51,822 nt of DNA from Proteobacteria bacterium UBA2363 (GTDB lineage: Bacteria > Pseudomonadota > Gammaproteobacteria > Xanthomonadales > UBA2363). The translations under genes and the position numbers were made by a program. Under the pieces are notes generated by a model. The model saw only the letters and a program-made list of their open reading frames with translations. It made no database searches and was not told where the DNA came from. Within the stretch, counting starts at the first letter, position 1, and the number at the start of each line of letters is the position of its first letter. The stretch lies in assembly GCA_002344355.1 (NCBI GenBank), contig DDTN01000044.1, positions 1 to 51,822 on the forward strand, written 5' to 3'. Below, one piece after another: positions 40,288 to 48,600 of the stretch.

Positions 40288-41598
40288 TCAGCCGCCCGGG
40301 CCGGCTTCCAGGTAGTCCAGCGCCAGCTGCAGCATGGCGCGGGTGCCGAGGGTGAGCGCGCTCTCGTCCATCAGGAACTGCGGCGAGTGGTTGGACGGCG
40401 CGGCGCGCGGGTCGATGCCTTCGCCGGTGGCGCCGACGAAGAAGAAGAACCCGGGCACGCGCAGGGCGTACTCGGAGAAGTCCTCGGCGCCGGTGATCAG
40501 CGGCATCGCGACGACCTGGCCGTCGCCGGCGACCTTGCGCAGCGACGGCAGCACCCGCTCGGTGAGCGCCGGGTCGTTGCGGGTCACCGGGTTGCCGCGT
40601 TCGGCCGGCACCTCCAGCTCGACGGTGGCGCCGTGCGCGGCGGCGACCTGGGTGGCGGTCTGCCGCAGGTGCTCGAACACCGCGTCGCGCATGTCCGGCT
40701 CGAAGGTGCGGATGGTGCCGATCAGCTCGACCTCGTCGGGGATGATGTTGAAGCGGATGCCGCCCTTGATCGCGCCGAAGCTCAGCACCACCGGCTGCCG
40801 GGTGATGTCCATGCGCCGGCTGACGATCGCCTGGCTGGTGGACACGATGTCGGCGGCGGCGACGATCGGGTCGACGCCGCCCCAGGGCCGCGAGCCATGC
40901 GTCTGGCGGCCCTTGACGACGATCCGGAAGCGGTCCGAGGCGGCCATCAGCGGCCCGGAGCGGTAGCCGAGCTGGCCGGCGCGCAGCGTCGAGAAGACAT
41001 GCAGGCCGAACACCGCCTCCGGCCGGAAGTCCTCGAACAGGCCTTCCTCGAGCATCATCAGCGCGCCGCCCTCCTCGCCCTCGGGCGGGCCCTCCTCGGC
41101 GGGCTGGAAGATGAACATGACCTCGCCGGGCAGGCGGTCGCGGATCGAGACCAGGGCCTGGGCCACGCCCATCAGGATGGCGACATGGGCGTCGTGGCCG
41201 CAGGCGTGCATGACGCCGACCGTCTCGCCCCGGTACTCGGTGGTGACCGTCGAGGCGAACGGCAGGCCGGTCGCCTCGGTGACCGGCAACGCGTCCATGT
41301 CGGCACGCAGCGCGATGCGCGGGCCGGGCCGGCCGCCCCTGAGCACCGCGGCGACGCCGGTGTGGGCGATCCCGGTACGCGGTTCCAGGCCCAGGCCGCG
41401 CAGGTGTTCGGCGACCAGGGCCGCGGTCCGGAACTCGCGGTTGCCCAGTTCGGGGTGGCGGTGGATGTCCCGGCGCCAGTCGCGGACGGCCGCGTCGACC
41501 GCGGCCGCCAGGGCCTCGACCTCGGCGGCCGGCGCCGGAGGCGCGGCGGCGGCGGCGACCGCCAGCAGGGCCGCGGTGTACAGGTGTCGCAGGTTCAT
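40288..41598 (-). CDS. M20 family amidohydrolase (carboxypeptidase Ss1/hippurate hydrolase-like)
   Basis: Encodes 436 residues with a signal peptide (1-26). The M20D layout is clear: RDIHRHPELGNREFRTA, ALRADMDALPV, the zinc-binding MHACGHDAHVAILMG and the catalytic PAEEG, then the dimerisation domain with KGRQTHGSRPWGGVDPI and the C-terminal ITGAEDFSEYALRVPGFFFFVG. It probably hydrolyses N-acyl amino acids or similar amides in the periplasm. Its ATG overlaps the stop of the upstream membrane-protein gene (ATGA at 41595-41598), so it is the last gene of that operon. Confidence 0.92.
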   Translation of the reverse strand: MNLRHLYTAALLAVAAAAAPPAPAAEVEALAAAVDAAVRDWRRDIHRHPELGNREFRTAALVAEHLRGLGLEPRTGIAHTGVAAVLRGGRPGPRIALRADMDALPVTEATGLPFASTVTTEYRGETVGVMHACGHDAHVAILMGVAQALVSIRDRLPGEVMFIFQPAEEGPPEGEEGGALMMLEEGLFEDFRPEAVFGLHVFSTLRAGQLGYRSGPLMAASDRFRIVVKGRQTHGSRPWGGVDPIVAAADIVSTSQAIVSRRMDITRQPVVLSFGAIKGGIRFNIIPDEVELIGTIRTFEPDMRDAVFEHLRQTATQVAAAHGATVELEVPAERGNPVTRNDPALTERVLPSLRKVAGDGQVVAMPLITGAEDFSEYALRVPGFFFFVGATGEGIDPRAAPSNHSPQFLMDESALTLGTRAMLQLALDYLEAGPGG

Positions 41599-43016
41599 CG
41601 GTCTCCCTCCGTTGGCCGGGAGGATCGCCCGTGCCGTCCGGCAACCTCCGACCGGCCGGGACCTCCCTGGCCGTCGAGTATCCCACCTGGCCGCCGGTCG
41701 GGCGGCGACGCGCTCCTCGCCGGCAGCAGCAGGGCCACCAGACAGGCCAGCACCGGCCACAGCAGGTAGCGGAACTCGGCGCTGGGCGCCAGCAGCGGCA
41801 GCGGCAGGCAGTAGGTCGCCGCCGACGCCAGCAGCGGCCAGGCCAGCGGATGCCGGCGCCGGCGGCCCAGCGTCGCCAGCAGCGCGGCCAGCGCATAGGG
41901 CCACAGCGCGAACGCCGGCGTCGCCGCCAGCCAGGCCAGCGCCCCGACCAGCCGGTCGCGCAGGACGTTGGCGGGCATCGCCACCGGCGCACCCAGCCGC
42001 GGCTGCACCATCGCCGGCGCCAGCACCAGGCCGACCGGACGCGCCGAGGGGACCAGGCCGAACAGCAGGGCGGACAGGCGCAGACGGTGCCCGGCCATGG
42101 CGCCGGGGCTGTCCCGCCAGGCCGCCAGCCAGGCCGCGCGCAGGCTGGCGTGGCGCGCCGGATCGGGCGGGTTGTAGAGGCTGATCAGCAGCTGGCCGGT
42201 GTCGAACACCGAGGTGTTGCTCCAGGGCGTGAAGGCTGCCGCCAGGGTCGGCAGGTCGAGGTCGGGATGGCGCCAGTCCGGCGGGATCCGCATCGCGTCC
42301 TCGGCGATCGACACCGCGGCCAGGTCCCACACCGCGGTCACCGGCCAGACCGCGCGCTGCGCCACCGACGGGTGCCGCGCCGGCAGGGCCGCGAGCACGG
42401 CCACCGCCGCGGTCAGCACGGCGGCGGCCGCCAGCCGGCGCCAGCGGCCGGCGATGCCGGCCTGCGCGGCAAGCCACCAGGCCAGCGGCGGCACCAGGGC
42501 GATGGCGTTGTGGCGCCAGGCGCAGGCCAGCACCAGGGCCAGCGCCGCGATCGCCAGCGCGACGGCGCGGCGGCGGCCGGGCGGGCACCGGCCGGCGTGC
42601 ACCAGCGCGGCCAGCGCCAGCAGGGCGAAGCCCGCCATCGGCACGTCCTTCCACAGGTGCACGCTGGTCACCAGCACCGGCGGCGCCAGGCCCAGCACCA
42701 CGACGAAGGCGACCCGCGCGGCGGAGTTCCGGAACAGGCCGGTCGCCAGCCACGCCAGGGCGCCCCACAGCAGCACGGTGTGCACCGCGAACAGGCCGCC
42801 CGGTCCGGGCAGCAGCCGCTCGGTCAGCGCCCAGCTCCAGGCCATCGCCGGCGGATGCACGCTGGTCCAGGCGCCGCTGCGGGCCTGGTCGAGCTGCTCG
42901 GCGGAATCCGGGCTCATGAAGCCGGGCCAGAACACCGCGAGCACCAGGGCGACGCCGACCGCCGCGGCCAGCCAGGCCGAGGCGGCGGCAAGGGCGGGGC
43001 GGCGTACGCCGTTCAC
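41595..43016 (-). CDS. Polytopic membrane protein, GT-C-like (paralog 1)
   Basis: Encodes 473 residues from GTG 43016, with GGGGAG eight bases before. About ten hydrophobic helices are seen. Conserved loop motifs shared with the next gene are FWPG-x-x-S-x-D, HPP, PGP, WKD, RHN, LPARHP and WDLAAVS. The loop-1 acidic residue followed by HPP and the WKD and RHN motifs resemble multi-span glycosyltransferases of the GT-C kind, but the activity is not established. The last 35 residues (PPDRRPGGILDGQ...) are polar. It overlaps the M20 gene by four bases and lies 139 bases downstream of its paralog. Confidence 0.72.
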   Translation of the reverse strand: MNGVRRPALAAASAWLAAAVGVALVLAVFWPGFMSPDSAEQLDQARSGAWTSVHPPAMAWSWALTERLLPGPGGLFAVHTVLLWGALAWLATGLFRNSAARVAFVVVLGLAPPVLVTSVHLWKDVPMAGFALLALAALVHAGRCPPGRRRAVALAIAALALVLACAWRHNAIALVPPLAWWLAAQAGIAGRWRRLAAAAVLTAAVAVLAALPARHPSVAQRAVWPVTAVWDLAAVSIAEDAMRIPPDWRHPDLDLPTLAAAFTPWSNTSVFDTGQLLISLYNPPDPARHASLRAAWLAAWRDSPGAMAGHRLRLSALLFGLVPSARPVGLVLAPAMVQPRLGAPVAMPANVLRDRLVGALAWLAATPAFALWPYALAALLATLGRRRRHPLAWPLLASAATYCLPLPLLAPSAEFRYLLWPVLACLVALLLPARSASPPDRRPGGILDGQGGPGRSEVAGRHGRSSRPTEGDR

Positions 43017-43155
43017 GTCGCGTTCTCCCCCGGTCCGTCGCCGCGAATTCGCGACGGTGCGGCGGTCTGCCGCGAGACGCGCGATGCCGGTCGTGCGCGT
43101 CGACCGCACGTCCGGCGCGGGCAGGTCGCGGCGCGACGCCGGCCGGCCGGCGCGC

Positions 43156-44487
43156 TCACGGTCGGGCCCGGCGCGCGCCCGGCGGCGCCAGCGCCAGCAT
43201 GCCGGCCAGGGCGACCAGGGCCAGGCCGGGGGCCAGGTAACGCAGCTCGGCGCTCGCCGCCAGCACCGCCAGCGGCAGGGCATAGGCCCAGGCCGAGCCG
43301 ACCAGGGCCAGGCCCAGCCAGGCCCGCGGATCCCGGGCACGGCGCCGCCAGAAAACCACCGCCAGCGCCAGGGCCGCCAGCAGCCACGGCCAGGGCGCGA
43401 CCAGCGGATGGCCGGCGGCGGCCGCCAGCGTCCGCGCCAGACCCTGGCGCACCGGGTCCTCGGGGATCGCCAGCGGCGGGTTGTCGGCGAGCGCGACATG
43501 ACCGGGCGAGAACGCCTGCGGGGGCCCCAGCCCGGCCGGTGGCAGGCCCAGCTGGATGCGCGCCAGGCGCCAGCGATGGCCCCAGTAGGCCCCGGGCTCG
43601 CGCCAGGGCAGCGCCAGCCAGGCCTGGCGCAGGGCCTGCCGCTCGGCCTCGTCGTAGGGCTCCAGCAAGGACAGCTTGAGCAGGCCCGGCCCGAACAGCG
43701 GCACGTTGTTGTCGGGCCGGAAGTGCGGGCGCAGGTCCTCGACCGCCACCTCGCCCTTGCGCAGCGCGGCCGGTACCTGCATCGCGCCGGTCGCCACCGA
43801 CACCGCCGCCAGGTCCCACAGCGCCAGGGTCGGCCAGAACTCGACGCGCTGCACGGCCGGATGCCGCGCCGGCAGCTGCGCGAGCACCGCCAGCACCAGG
43901 GTCGCCGCCAGCGTCGGCACCAGCAGCGCCAGGCCGCGCAGGCGCCCGGCACTACCCCGCCAGATCAGCCAGGGCAGCAGCGGCAGGGCGGCGGTCAGGC
44001 CGTTGTGGCGCAGCGCCGCGACCGCAAGCAGGCAGACGGCGGCAGCCATCAGCGGACCGCGCCGGGCCTTCGGCCGCCCGGCCTCGGCCAGCATCAGGGC
44101 GGCCGCCAGCGCCAGCACCGCCATCAGCAGGACGTCCTTCCAGACATGGCCGAGCAGGCCGAACAACGGCGGCGCGGCGCCGGCCAGCAGCACCGCCGCG
44201 ACCTGGGCGCGCGCGCGTGCGAACAGGCTGGCGGCGGCCAGGCCGATCGCCGCCCACCACAGCGCGAGCTGCACCAGCAGGGGGCCGGCCGGGCCGGGCA
44301 GCACCGGTTCGGTGGCCCGCCAGAGCAGGGCCATCAGCGGCGGGTGGTGGTCGCTGAACTGGCCGTGCCGGACCTGGTACCACTGGTGCGCGGTGTCGAA
44401 GCTCACGTAGCCGGGCCAGAACAGCCAGACGCAGCAGGCGAAGGCGGCCAGCGCCGCCCAGGCCGCCGGCGGCGGGCGCCAGGTCAC
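43156..44487 (-). CDS. Polytopic membrane protein, GT-C-like (paralog 2)
   Basis: Encodes 443 residues from GTG 44487, whose start overlaps the stop of zapE (GTGA, 44484-44487). It has the same architecture and motifs as the downstream paralog: FWPGYVSFD, HHPPLMA, PGPAGPLL, HVWKDVLL, RHNGLTAALP, LPARHP and LWDLAAVSVATGAM. The two are clearly a tandem duplication but have diverged: the overall identity judged by eye is low outside these motifs. A membrane glycosyltransferase or lipid-linked-sugar function is suggested by the motif style only. Confidence 0.72.
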   Translation of the reverse strand: MTWRPPPAAWAALAAFACCVWLFWPGYVSFDTAHQWYQVRHGQFSDHHPPLMALLWRATEPVLPGPAGPLLVQLALWWAAIGLAAASLFARARAQVAAVLLAGAAPPLFGLLGHVWKDVLLMAVLALAAALMLAEAGRPKARRGPLMAAAVCLLAVAALRHNGLTAALPLLPWLIWRGSAGRLRGLALLVPTLAATLVLAVLAQLPARHPAVQRVEFWPTLALWDLAAVSVATGAMQVPAALRKGEVAVEDLRPHFRPDNNVPLFGPGLLKLSLLEPYDEAERQALRQAWLALPWREPGAYWGHRWRLARIQLGLPPAGLGPPQAFSPGHVALADNPPLAIPEDPVRQGLARTLAAAAGHPLVAPWPWLLAALALAVVFWRRRARDPRAWLGLALVGSAWAYALPLAVLAASAELRYLAPGLALVALAGMLALAPPGARRARP

Positions 44488-45596
44488 GGCTGGTGCTCCA
44501 GCGCCAGGTAGGCGACGTCCTGCATCTCGATCAGGCGGCTGGCGGTGCGCTGGAACTGGCCGGCGAGGCGGCCCGCCGCGTACAGCGCCTCGACCGGTAC
44601 GGCGGCCGCCACCAGCAGCTTGACCTTGTGGTCGTAGAAGGCGTCGACCAGGTGGATCAGGCGCTTCGCGGCATCGTCCAGGAGCGGCGGACCCAGCGCC
44701 GGCACGCCGCCGACCAGCACGGTGTTGAAGCTGCGCGCCAGTTCCAGGTAGTCGGCGACCGCGCGCGGTCCCTGGCAGAGTACCGCGAAGTCGAACCAGG
44801 CGACGCCATCGGCCAGCGCCCGCGCCGGGATCGCGCGGCCCTCGACCTCGAGCGCGGCCTCGTGCTGCACCGGGCCCGGCGCCAGCGCCTGGAAGCGCGC
44901 CGCCAGGGCGGCATCGGCGCGCGCGGGGTCGGGCTCGACCAGGTAGACCGGTGCCTGGCGCAGGCTGCGCAGGCGGTGGTCGGTGTCGGAGACCAGTTCG
45001 ACCACCTCGCACTGCGTCTCCAGGTGGGCGATCGCCGGCAGGAAGCGGTTGCGCTGCAGGCCGTCGCGGTACAGGTCCGCCGGCGCCGTGTTCGAGGTGG
45101 TCGCCAGCACCACGCCGGCGCCGTGCAGTCCGCGCAGCAGACCGGCCATCAGCATGGCGTCGCCGATGTCGTGCACCAGGAACTCGTCCAGGCACAGCAG
45201 CCGGCACTGCCGGCGCAGCGACTGCGCGAACCTGGGCAGCGGGTCGGCCACCCCGGCCAGGCGCAGCTCGCGCAGGGCCTGGTGGACTTCGCCCATGAAG
45301 CGGTGGAAGTGGCGGCGCTGCACGGTGTCCGGGGGCAGTTGTCCGGCCAGCAGGTCGACCAGGAAGGTCTTGCCGCGGCCGACCCCGCCCCACAGGTACA
45401 GGCCCCGCGGCGCGGCGGCGGCACCACCGGGGCGCAGCCGCGCCAGCAGCCCGCCGCGCGCGGGTGCGCGCAGTTGCGCGTGCAGGCGATCCAGGTACGG
45501 CAGCACCCGGCGCTGCGCCGGGTCATCCTGCCAGCGGCCGGCCTCGACGCCGGCCTGCCAGGCGGCCGAGGGCGCCGCCGCGGCCGCTTCAGGCAT
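44484..45596 (-). CDS. zapE: Cell division ATPase ZapE
   Basis: Encodes 370 residues, full family length. It belongs to the AFG1/ZapE family, an ATPase that binds FtsZ at the constricting septum. Walker A is in LYLWGGVGRGKTFLVDL, Walker B is LCLDEFLVHDIGDAM, and the sensor segment is VVLATTSNTAPADLYRDGLQRNRFLPAI. FHRFMGEVH is the family signature before the Walker B. The downstream part (ALCDGVAWFDFAVLCQGPRAVADYLELA-type) is also typical. Its ATG overlaps the stop of the upstream hydrolase gene by eight bases and its stop overlaps the next start, so it sits inside a tightly packed operon. Confidence 0.93.
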   Translation of the reverse strand: MPEAAAAAPSAAWQAGVEAGRWQDDPAQRRVLPYLDRLHAQLRAPARGGLLARLRPGGAAAAPRGLYLWGGVGRGKTFLVDLLAGQLPPDTVQRRHFHRFMGEVHQALRELRLAGVADPLPRFAQSLRRQCRLLCLDEFLVHDIGDAMLMAGLLRGLHGAGVVLATTSNTAPADLYRDGLQRNRFLPAIAHLETQCEVVELVSDTDHRLRSLRQAPVYLVEPDPARADAALAARFQALAPGPVQHEAALEVEGRAIPARALADGVAWFDFAVLCQGPRAVADYLELARSFNTVLVGGVPALGPPLLDDAAKRLIHLVDAFYDHKVKLLVAAAVPVEALYAAGRLAGQFQRTASRLIEMQDVAYLALEHQP

Positions 45597-46260
45597 CGCG
45601 CAGCGGCGGCAGGTTGCCCTTGACGGCGTTCTTCAGGGCGCCGCGCAGGTCCATCAGGCGGCGATGGAAGAAGTGGCCGGTTTCCGGCATGCGGATCAGC
45701 TGTACCGGCGGCCTTACCGTCGCGGCCCAGTCGAACACCGCCTGCGGCGAGACCACCTCGTCCTCCTCGCCCTGGATTACCAGCCACGGGCAGTCGGGGC
45801 GGCGCAGGCCGGCCATGTCGAAGTTCTCGACCGCCGGGCCGATGCTGACCAGCTGCCGCACCGGCAGGTCCTGGGCGGCGCGGGCGGCCACGTAGGCACC
45901 GAACGAGAAGCCGGCCAGCCAGAGTTGGTCGCCCGGTCGGACCTCTTCCAGCCAGGCGGCGATGGCACGCACGTCCTCGGCCTCGCCGGCGCCGTTGTCG
46001 TAGCTGCCGGCGGACTCGCCGACGCCGCGGAAGTTGAAGCGCAGCACCGCCAGGCCCAGCTCGCGCAGGCTGCGCGCGGTCATGGTCACCACCTTGTTGT
46101 GCATGGTCCCCTCGTGCAGGGGATGCGGGTGGCAGACGATGGCGGTGCCGGCGCGCGCCTTGTCGGGTTCGGGCAGCTCGACCAGGGCCTCGATGGCGCC
46201 GGCCGGGCCGGCCAGCGTCAGTTCCCCGGACTGCGCCGGGAAGCGCTCGGGCGCCGCCAT
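45589..46260 (-). CDS. Alpha/beta hydrolase
   Basis: Encodes 223 residues from ATG 46260 (a GTG four codons earlier at 46272 is possible). It has the alpha/beta-hydrolase fold with an opening VCHPHPLHEGTMHNKVV, which is the oxyanion and histidine-rich loop of this family, then FNFRGVGESAG, the nucleophile elbow AGFSFGAYVA (GFSFG), an acid within IQGEEDEVV and the catalytic His in GHFFH. The cytoplasmic soluble form matches the small serine hydrolases commonly next to zapE in Lysobacterales. The substrate is unknown. It overlaps zapE by eight bases. Confidence 0.88.
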   Translation of the reverse strand: MAAPERFPAQSGELTLAGPAGAIEALVELPEPDKARAGTAIVCHPHPLHEGTMHNKVVTMTARSLRELGLAVLRFNFRGVGESAGSYDNGAGEAEDVRAIAAWLEEVRPGDQLWLAGFSFGAYVAARAAQDLPVRQLVSIGPAVENFDMAGLRRPDCPWLVIQGEEDEVVSPQAVFDWAATVRPPVQLIRMPETGHFFHRRLMDLRGALKNAVKGNLPPLRDA

Positions 46261-46405
46261 GGCCTCAGGCACCCCGGATCCGGAGCGCGCCGGGCACGGG
46301 GCGGCGACGCAGCGGCACGCGGCCAGGCCCGCCGGACAGCGGGCGGGGCCCGGCCAGCTGAGGGGCAGGCGGCGGTGGCAGGAGGGGTGTGTTCACGCCG
46401 GATCA

Positions 46406-46411
46406 CTATAG
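46406..46411 (-). promoter_or_regulatory. Possible -10 box for the hydrolase-zapE operon
   Basis: TATAGT on the minus strand, five of six consensus bases, in an otherwise GC-rich gap about 145 bases upstream of ATG 46260. No matching -35 is seen, so confidence is low. Confidence 0.25.
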
Positions 46412-46481
46412 CGCAGCGCCACGCGCCCCCGCCGCCGCGACAACGGCGGCTGAACGTCGTCCCGGCGGGTTCGGCCGGCAC

Positions 46482-46510
46482 TTGCGCAGGCCGTGAATCG
46501 GATTCACAAT
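46482..46510 (+). promoter_or_regulatory. Promoter with embedded TetR-type operator palindrome
   Basis: -35 TTGCGC (46482-46487), 17-base spacer and -10 CACAAT (46505-46510). Inside lies a perfect inverted repeat, GTGAATC-G-GATTCAC (46493-46507), covering the spacer and the first half of the -10. A TetR protein encoded just downstream would block this promoter by binding it, giving self-repression of the whole RND operon. Confidence 0.7.
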
Positions 46511-46536
46511 CGCGCCCCTTTCCTGAACCCGATGGT

Positions 46537-47325
46537 ATGGCAATTCATCCGGACCGCCAGCAGGCGATGGCCCGCCGCGAGCAGCTGATCCTGGACACCG
46601 CCCGGGATCTGATCCAGCGCGAGGGACTGCTGACCCTGCAGATGTCCCGGCTGGCGCGCGCCTGCGGCCTGGCCGTGGGCACCTTGTACCTGCACTTCGA
46701 CACCAAGGAAGACCTGCTGCTGGCGCTGGCCACCGGCAATGCCGAGAGCCGGCTCGGCCTGTTCGCGCGGGCGGCGGCCTGGAACGGCCCCAGCCGCGAG
46801 CGCCTGCTGGCGGTCGCCGTGGCCGACACCCTGGCCCTGGAACAGGCGCCCGAACTGTTCCGCCTGCACCAGTACGTGCTCACCGAAGTGGTCTGGAACG
46901 CCGCCTCGCTCCGGCAGCGGCAGCGCATGCTGGACGCCACCGCGCCGATCCAGTCCCTGCTCGACGGCATCGTCGCCCGGGCGATCGCCGACGGCGACCT
47001 GCCCGACACCCACGGCATGGCCGCGCGCGAGCTGGTGCTCGGCGCCTGGTGCCAGTGCCTGGGCATGCACACCCTGGCCCACGCCGAGGGCCTGCTCGAC
47101 AGCCACGAGGTCAGGCAGCCGTACCGGCTGCTGTTCAAGCAGCTCAACCTGCTGCTCAACGGCTACGGCTGGCTGCCGCTGATGGCGCCGGTCGAAGACG
47201 CCGCGGTGGCCGCCCAGGTCGAGCGCCTGTGCCGGCACGTCTTCGACCTGCCCCTGCCGTTCTGCGTCGCGCATGCGCGCCGCCTCGCCCCCGATTCCCG
47301 CCCTGCCACGGAAGCCTCCCGATGA
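46537..47325 (+). CDS. TetR family transcriptional regulator of an RND operon
   Basis: Encodes 262 residues from ATG 46537. The N-terminal TetR helix-turn-helix is complete (REQLILDTARDLIQREGLLTLQMSRLARACGLAVGTLYLHFDTKEDLL). The C-terminal ligand domain is long for the family, at about 200 residues. The first gene of the operon, it would repress the adaptor and permease genes and itself through the palindrome at 46493-46507, and be released by a pump substrate. Its stop overlaps the next start (ATGA at 47322-47325). No clear Shine-Dalgarno precedes its ATG. Confidence 0.9.
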   Translation: MAIHPDRQQAMARREQLILDTARDLIQREGLLTLQMSRLARACGLAVGTLYLHFDTKEDLLLALATGNAESRLGLFARAAAWNGPSRERLLAVAVADTLALEQAPELFRLHQYVLTEVVWNAASLRQRQRMLDATAPIQSLLDGIVARAIADGDLPDTHGMAARELVLGAWCQCLGMHTLAHAEGLLDSHEVRQPYRLLFKQLNLLLNGYGWLPLMAPVEDAAVAAQVERLCRHVFDLPLPFCVAHARRLAPDSRPATEASR

Positions 47326-48563
47326 ACCGACGCGACCGCACCGTCCAGCCGCACCGCTCCACCGCCCTGCGCATGCTCCTGATGCTGATCGTCGTCGGCG
47401 CGGTGTTCGGCGCGATCTTCGGGCTCAAGTGGTACGGCACGAAGATGATGAACCAGGCGATGGACAACATGCCGATGCCACCGGCCTCGATCACTGCCGC
47501 CGTGGCCCGCCAGGAGCAGTGGGGCGACAGCCTTGCCGCGATCGGCAGCCTGGCGGCGGTGAACGGCACCCACGTCACCACCGAGGCCGCGGGCGTGGTC
47601 AGCGCGATCCGCTTCGAGTCCGGCCACCAGGTCGCGCGCGGCGACGTGCTGCTGCAGCTCGACGCCACCACCGAGCTGGCCAGCCTGCGCGCCCTGGAGG
47701 CCGGCCTGCGCCTGGCGCTCACCCAGCGCGACCGCTTCCGCGAGCTGTACCAGGAGCGCAAGCTGGTCGCCCGCGCCGACCTCGACCAGCGCGAGAGCGA
47801 GGTCGAGCAGTTGCAGGCGCAGGTCGAGGCGCAGCGCGCCCTGGTCGCGCGCAAGACCATCCGGGCGCCGTTCGCCGGCCGGCTCGGCATCCGCCAGGTC
47901 AACCTGGGCCAGTACCTGAACCCCGGCGACGCCATCGTCAGCCTGCAGTCGCTCGATCCCATCCACCTGGACTTCAGCGTGCCCGAGCAGCGCCTGGCCG
48001 AGATCCGCACCGGCCTGCCGGTGACCGCCCAGGTCGACGCGGCGCCCGGGCGCAGCTTCGAGGGGACGGTCACCGCCATCGAGCCCGAGGTCGACCTCGC
48101 CACCCGCAACGTGCGCGTGCAGGCGACCCTGGCTAACCCGGACGGCCTGCTGCGCCCGGGCACCTCGGCCCGGGTCGCCGCCGGCGTCGGCGAGCCGCGC
48201 ACCGTGGTGGTGATCCCGCAGACGGCGGTCAGCTTCAATCCCTACGGCAACTCCGTGTACGTGATCGGCAGCGGCCGGACGGACGGCGACCGCGCAGTGC
48301 CGGAACAGGACGCCGCCGGCGACGCCGACCCCGGCCAGGCGGCGCCGCCGGTGCAGGTCGAGGGCGACACCCTGACCGTCAGCCAGCGCTTCATCCGCAC
48401 CGGTGCCAGCCGCGGCGACCTGGTCGCCGTGCTCGAGGGCCTGCGGCCGGGCGAGCGGGTCGCCACCAGCGGCCTGCTCAAGCTGCGCAACGGCGCCACC
48501 GTGGTGATCAACGACCGCGTCGAACCGACCGCCGAGGCCGAGCCGGCCCCGGACAACCGCTGA
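47322..48563 (+). CDS. RND efflux periplasmic adaptor subunit (second system)
   Basis: Encodes 413 residues. An N-terminal membrane anchor (about 17-37) without a lipobox is followed by the biotinyl-lipoyl domain halves (HVTTEAAGVVSAIRFESGHQVARGDVLLQLD and KTIRAPFAGRLGIRQVNLGQYLNPGD) on either side of a helical hairpin with AALEAGLRLALTQRDRFRELYQERKLVARADLDQRESEVEQLQAQ-type sequence. Then come the beta-barrel (LDFSVPEQRLAEIRTGLPVTAQVDAAPGRSFEGTVTAIEPEVDLATRNVRVQA) and the membrane-proximal domain. It resembles the MdtA/MexH type. A low-complexity acidic insert (about 325-350) interrupts the last domain. It starts within the regulator's stop. Confidence 0.93.
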   Translation: MNRRDRTVQPHRSTALRMLLMLIVVGAVFGAIFGLKWYGTKMMNQAMDNMPMPPASITAAVARQEQWGDSLAAIGSLAAVNGTHVTTEAAGVVSAIRFESGHQVARGDVLLQLDATTELASLRALEAGLRLALTQRDRFRELYQERKLVARADLDQRESEVEQLQAQVEAQRALVARKTIRAPFAGRLGIRQVNLGQYLNPGDAIVSLQSLDPIHLDFSVPEQRLAEIRTGLPVTAQVDAAPGRSFEGTVTAIEPEVDLATRNVRVQATLANPDGLLRPGTSARVAAGVGEPRTVVVIPQTAVSFNPYGNSVYVIGSGRTDGDRAVPEQDAAGDADPGQAAPPVQVEGDTLTVSQRFIRTGASRGDLVAVLEGLRPGERVATSGLLKLRNGATVVINDRVEPTAEAEPAPDNR

Positions 48564-48600
48564 GCCCGCGCCACCGCATCGCCAGGAGGCGCCCCCGACC

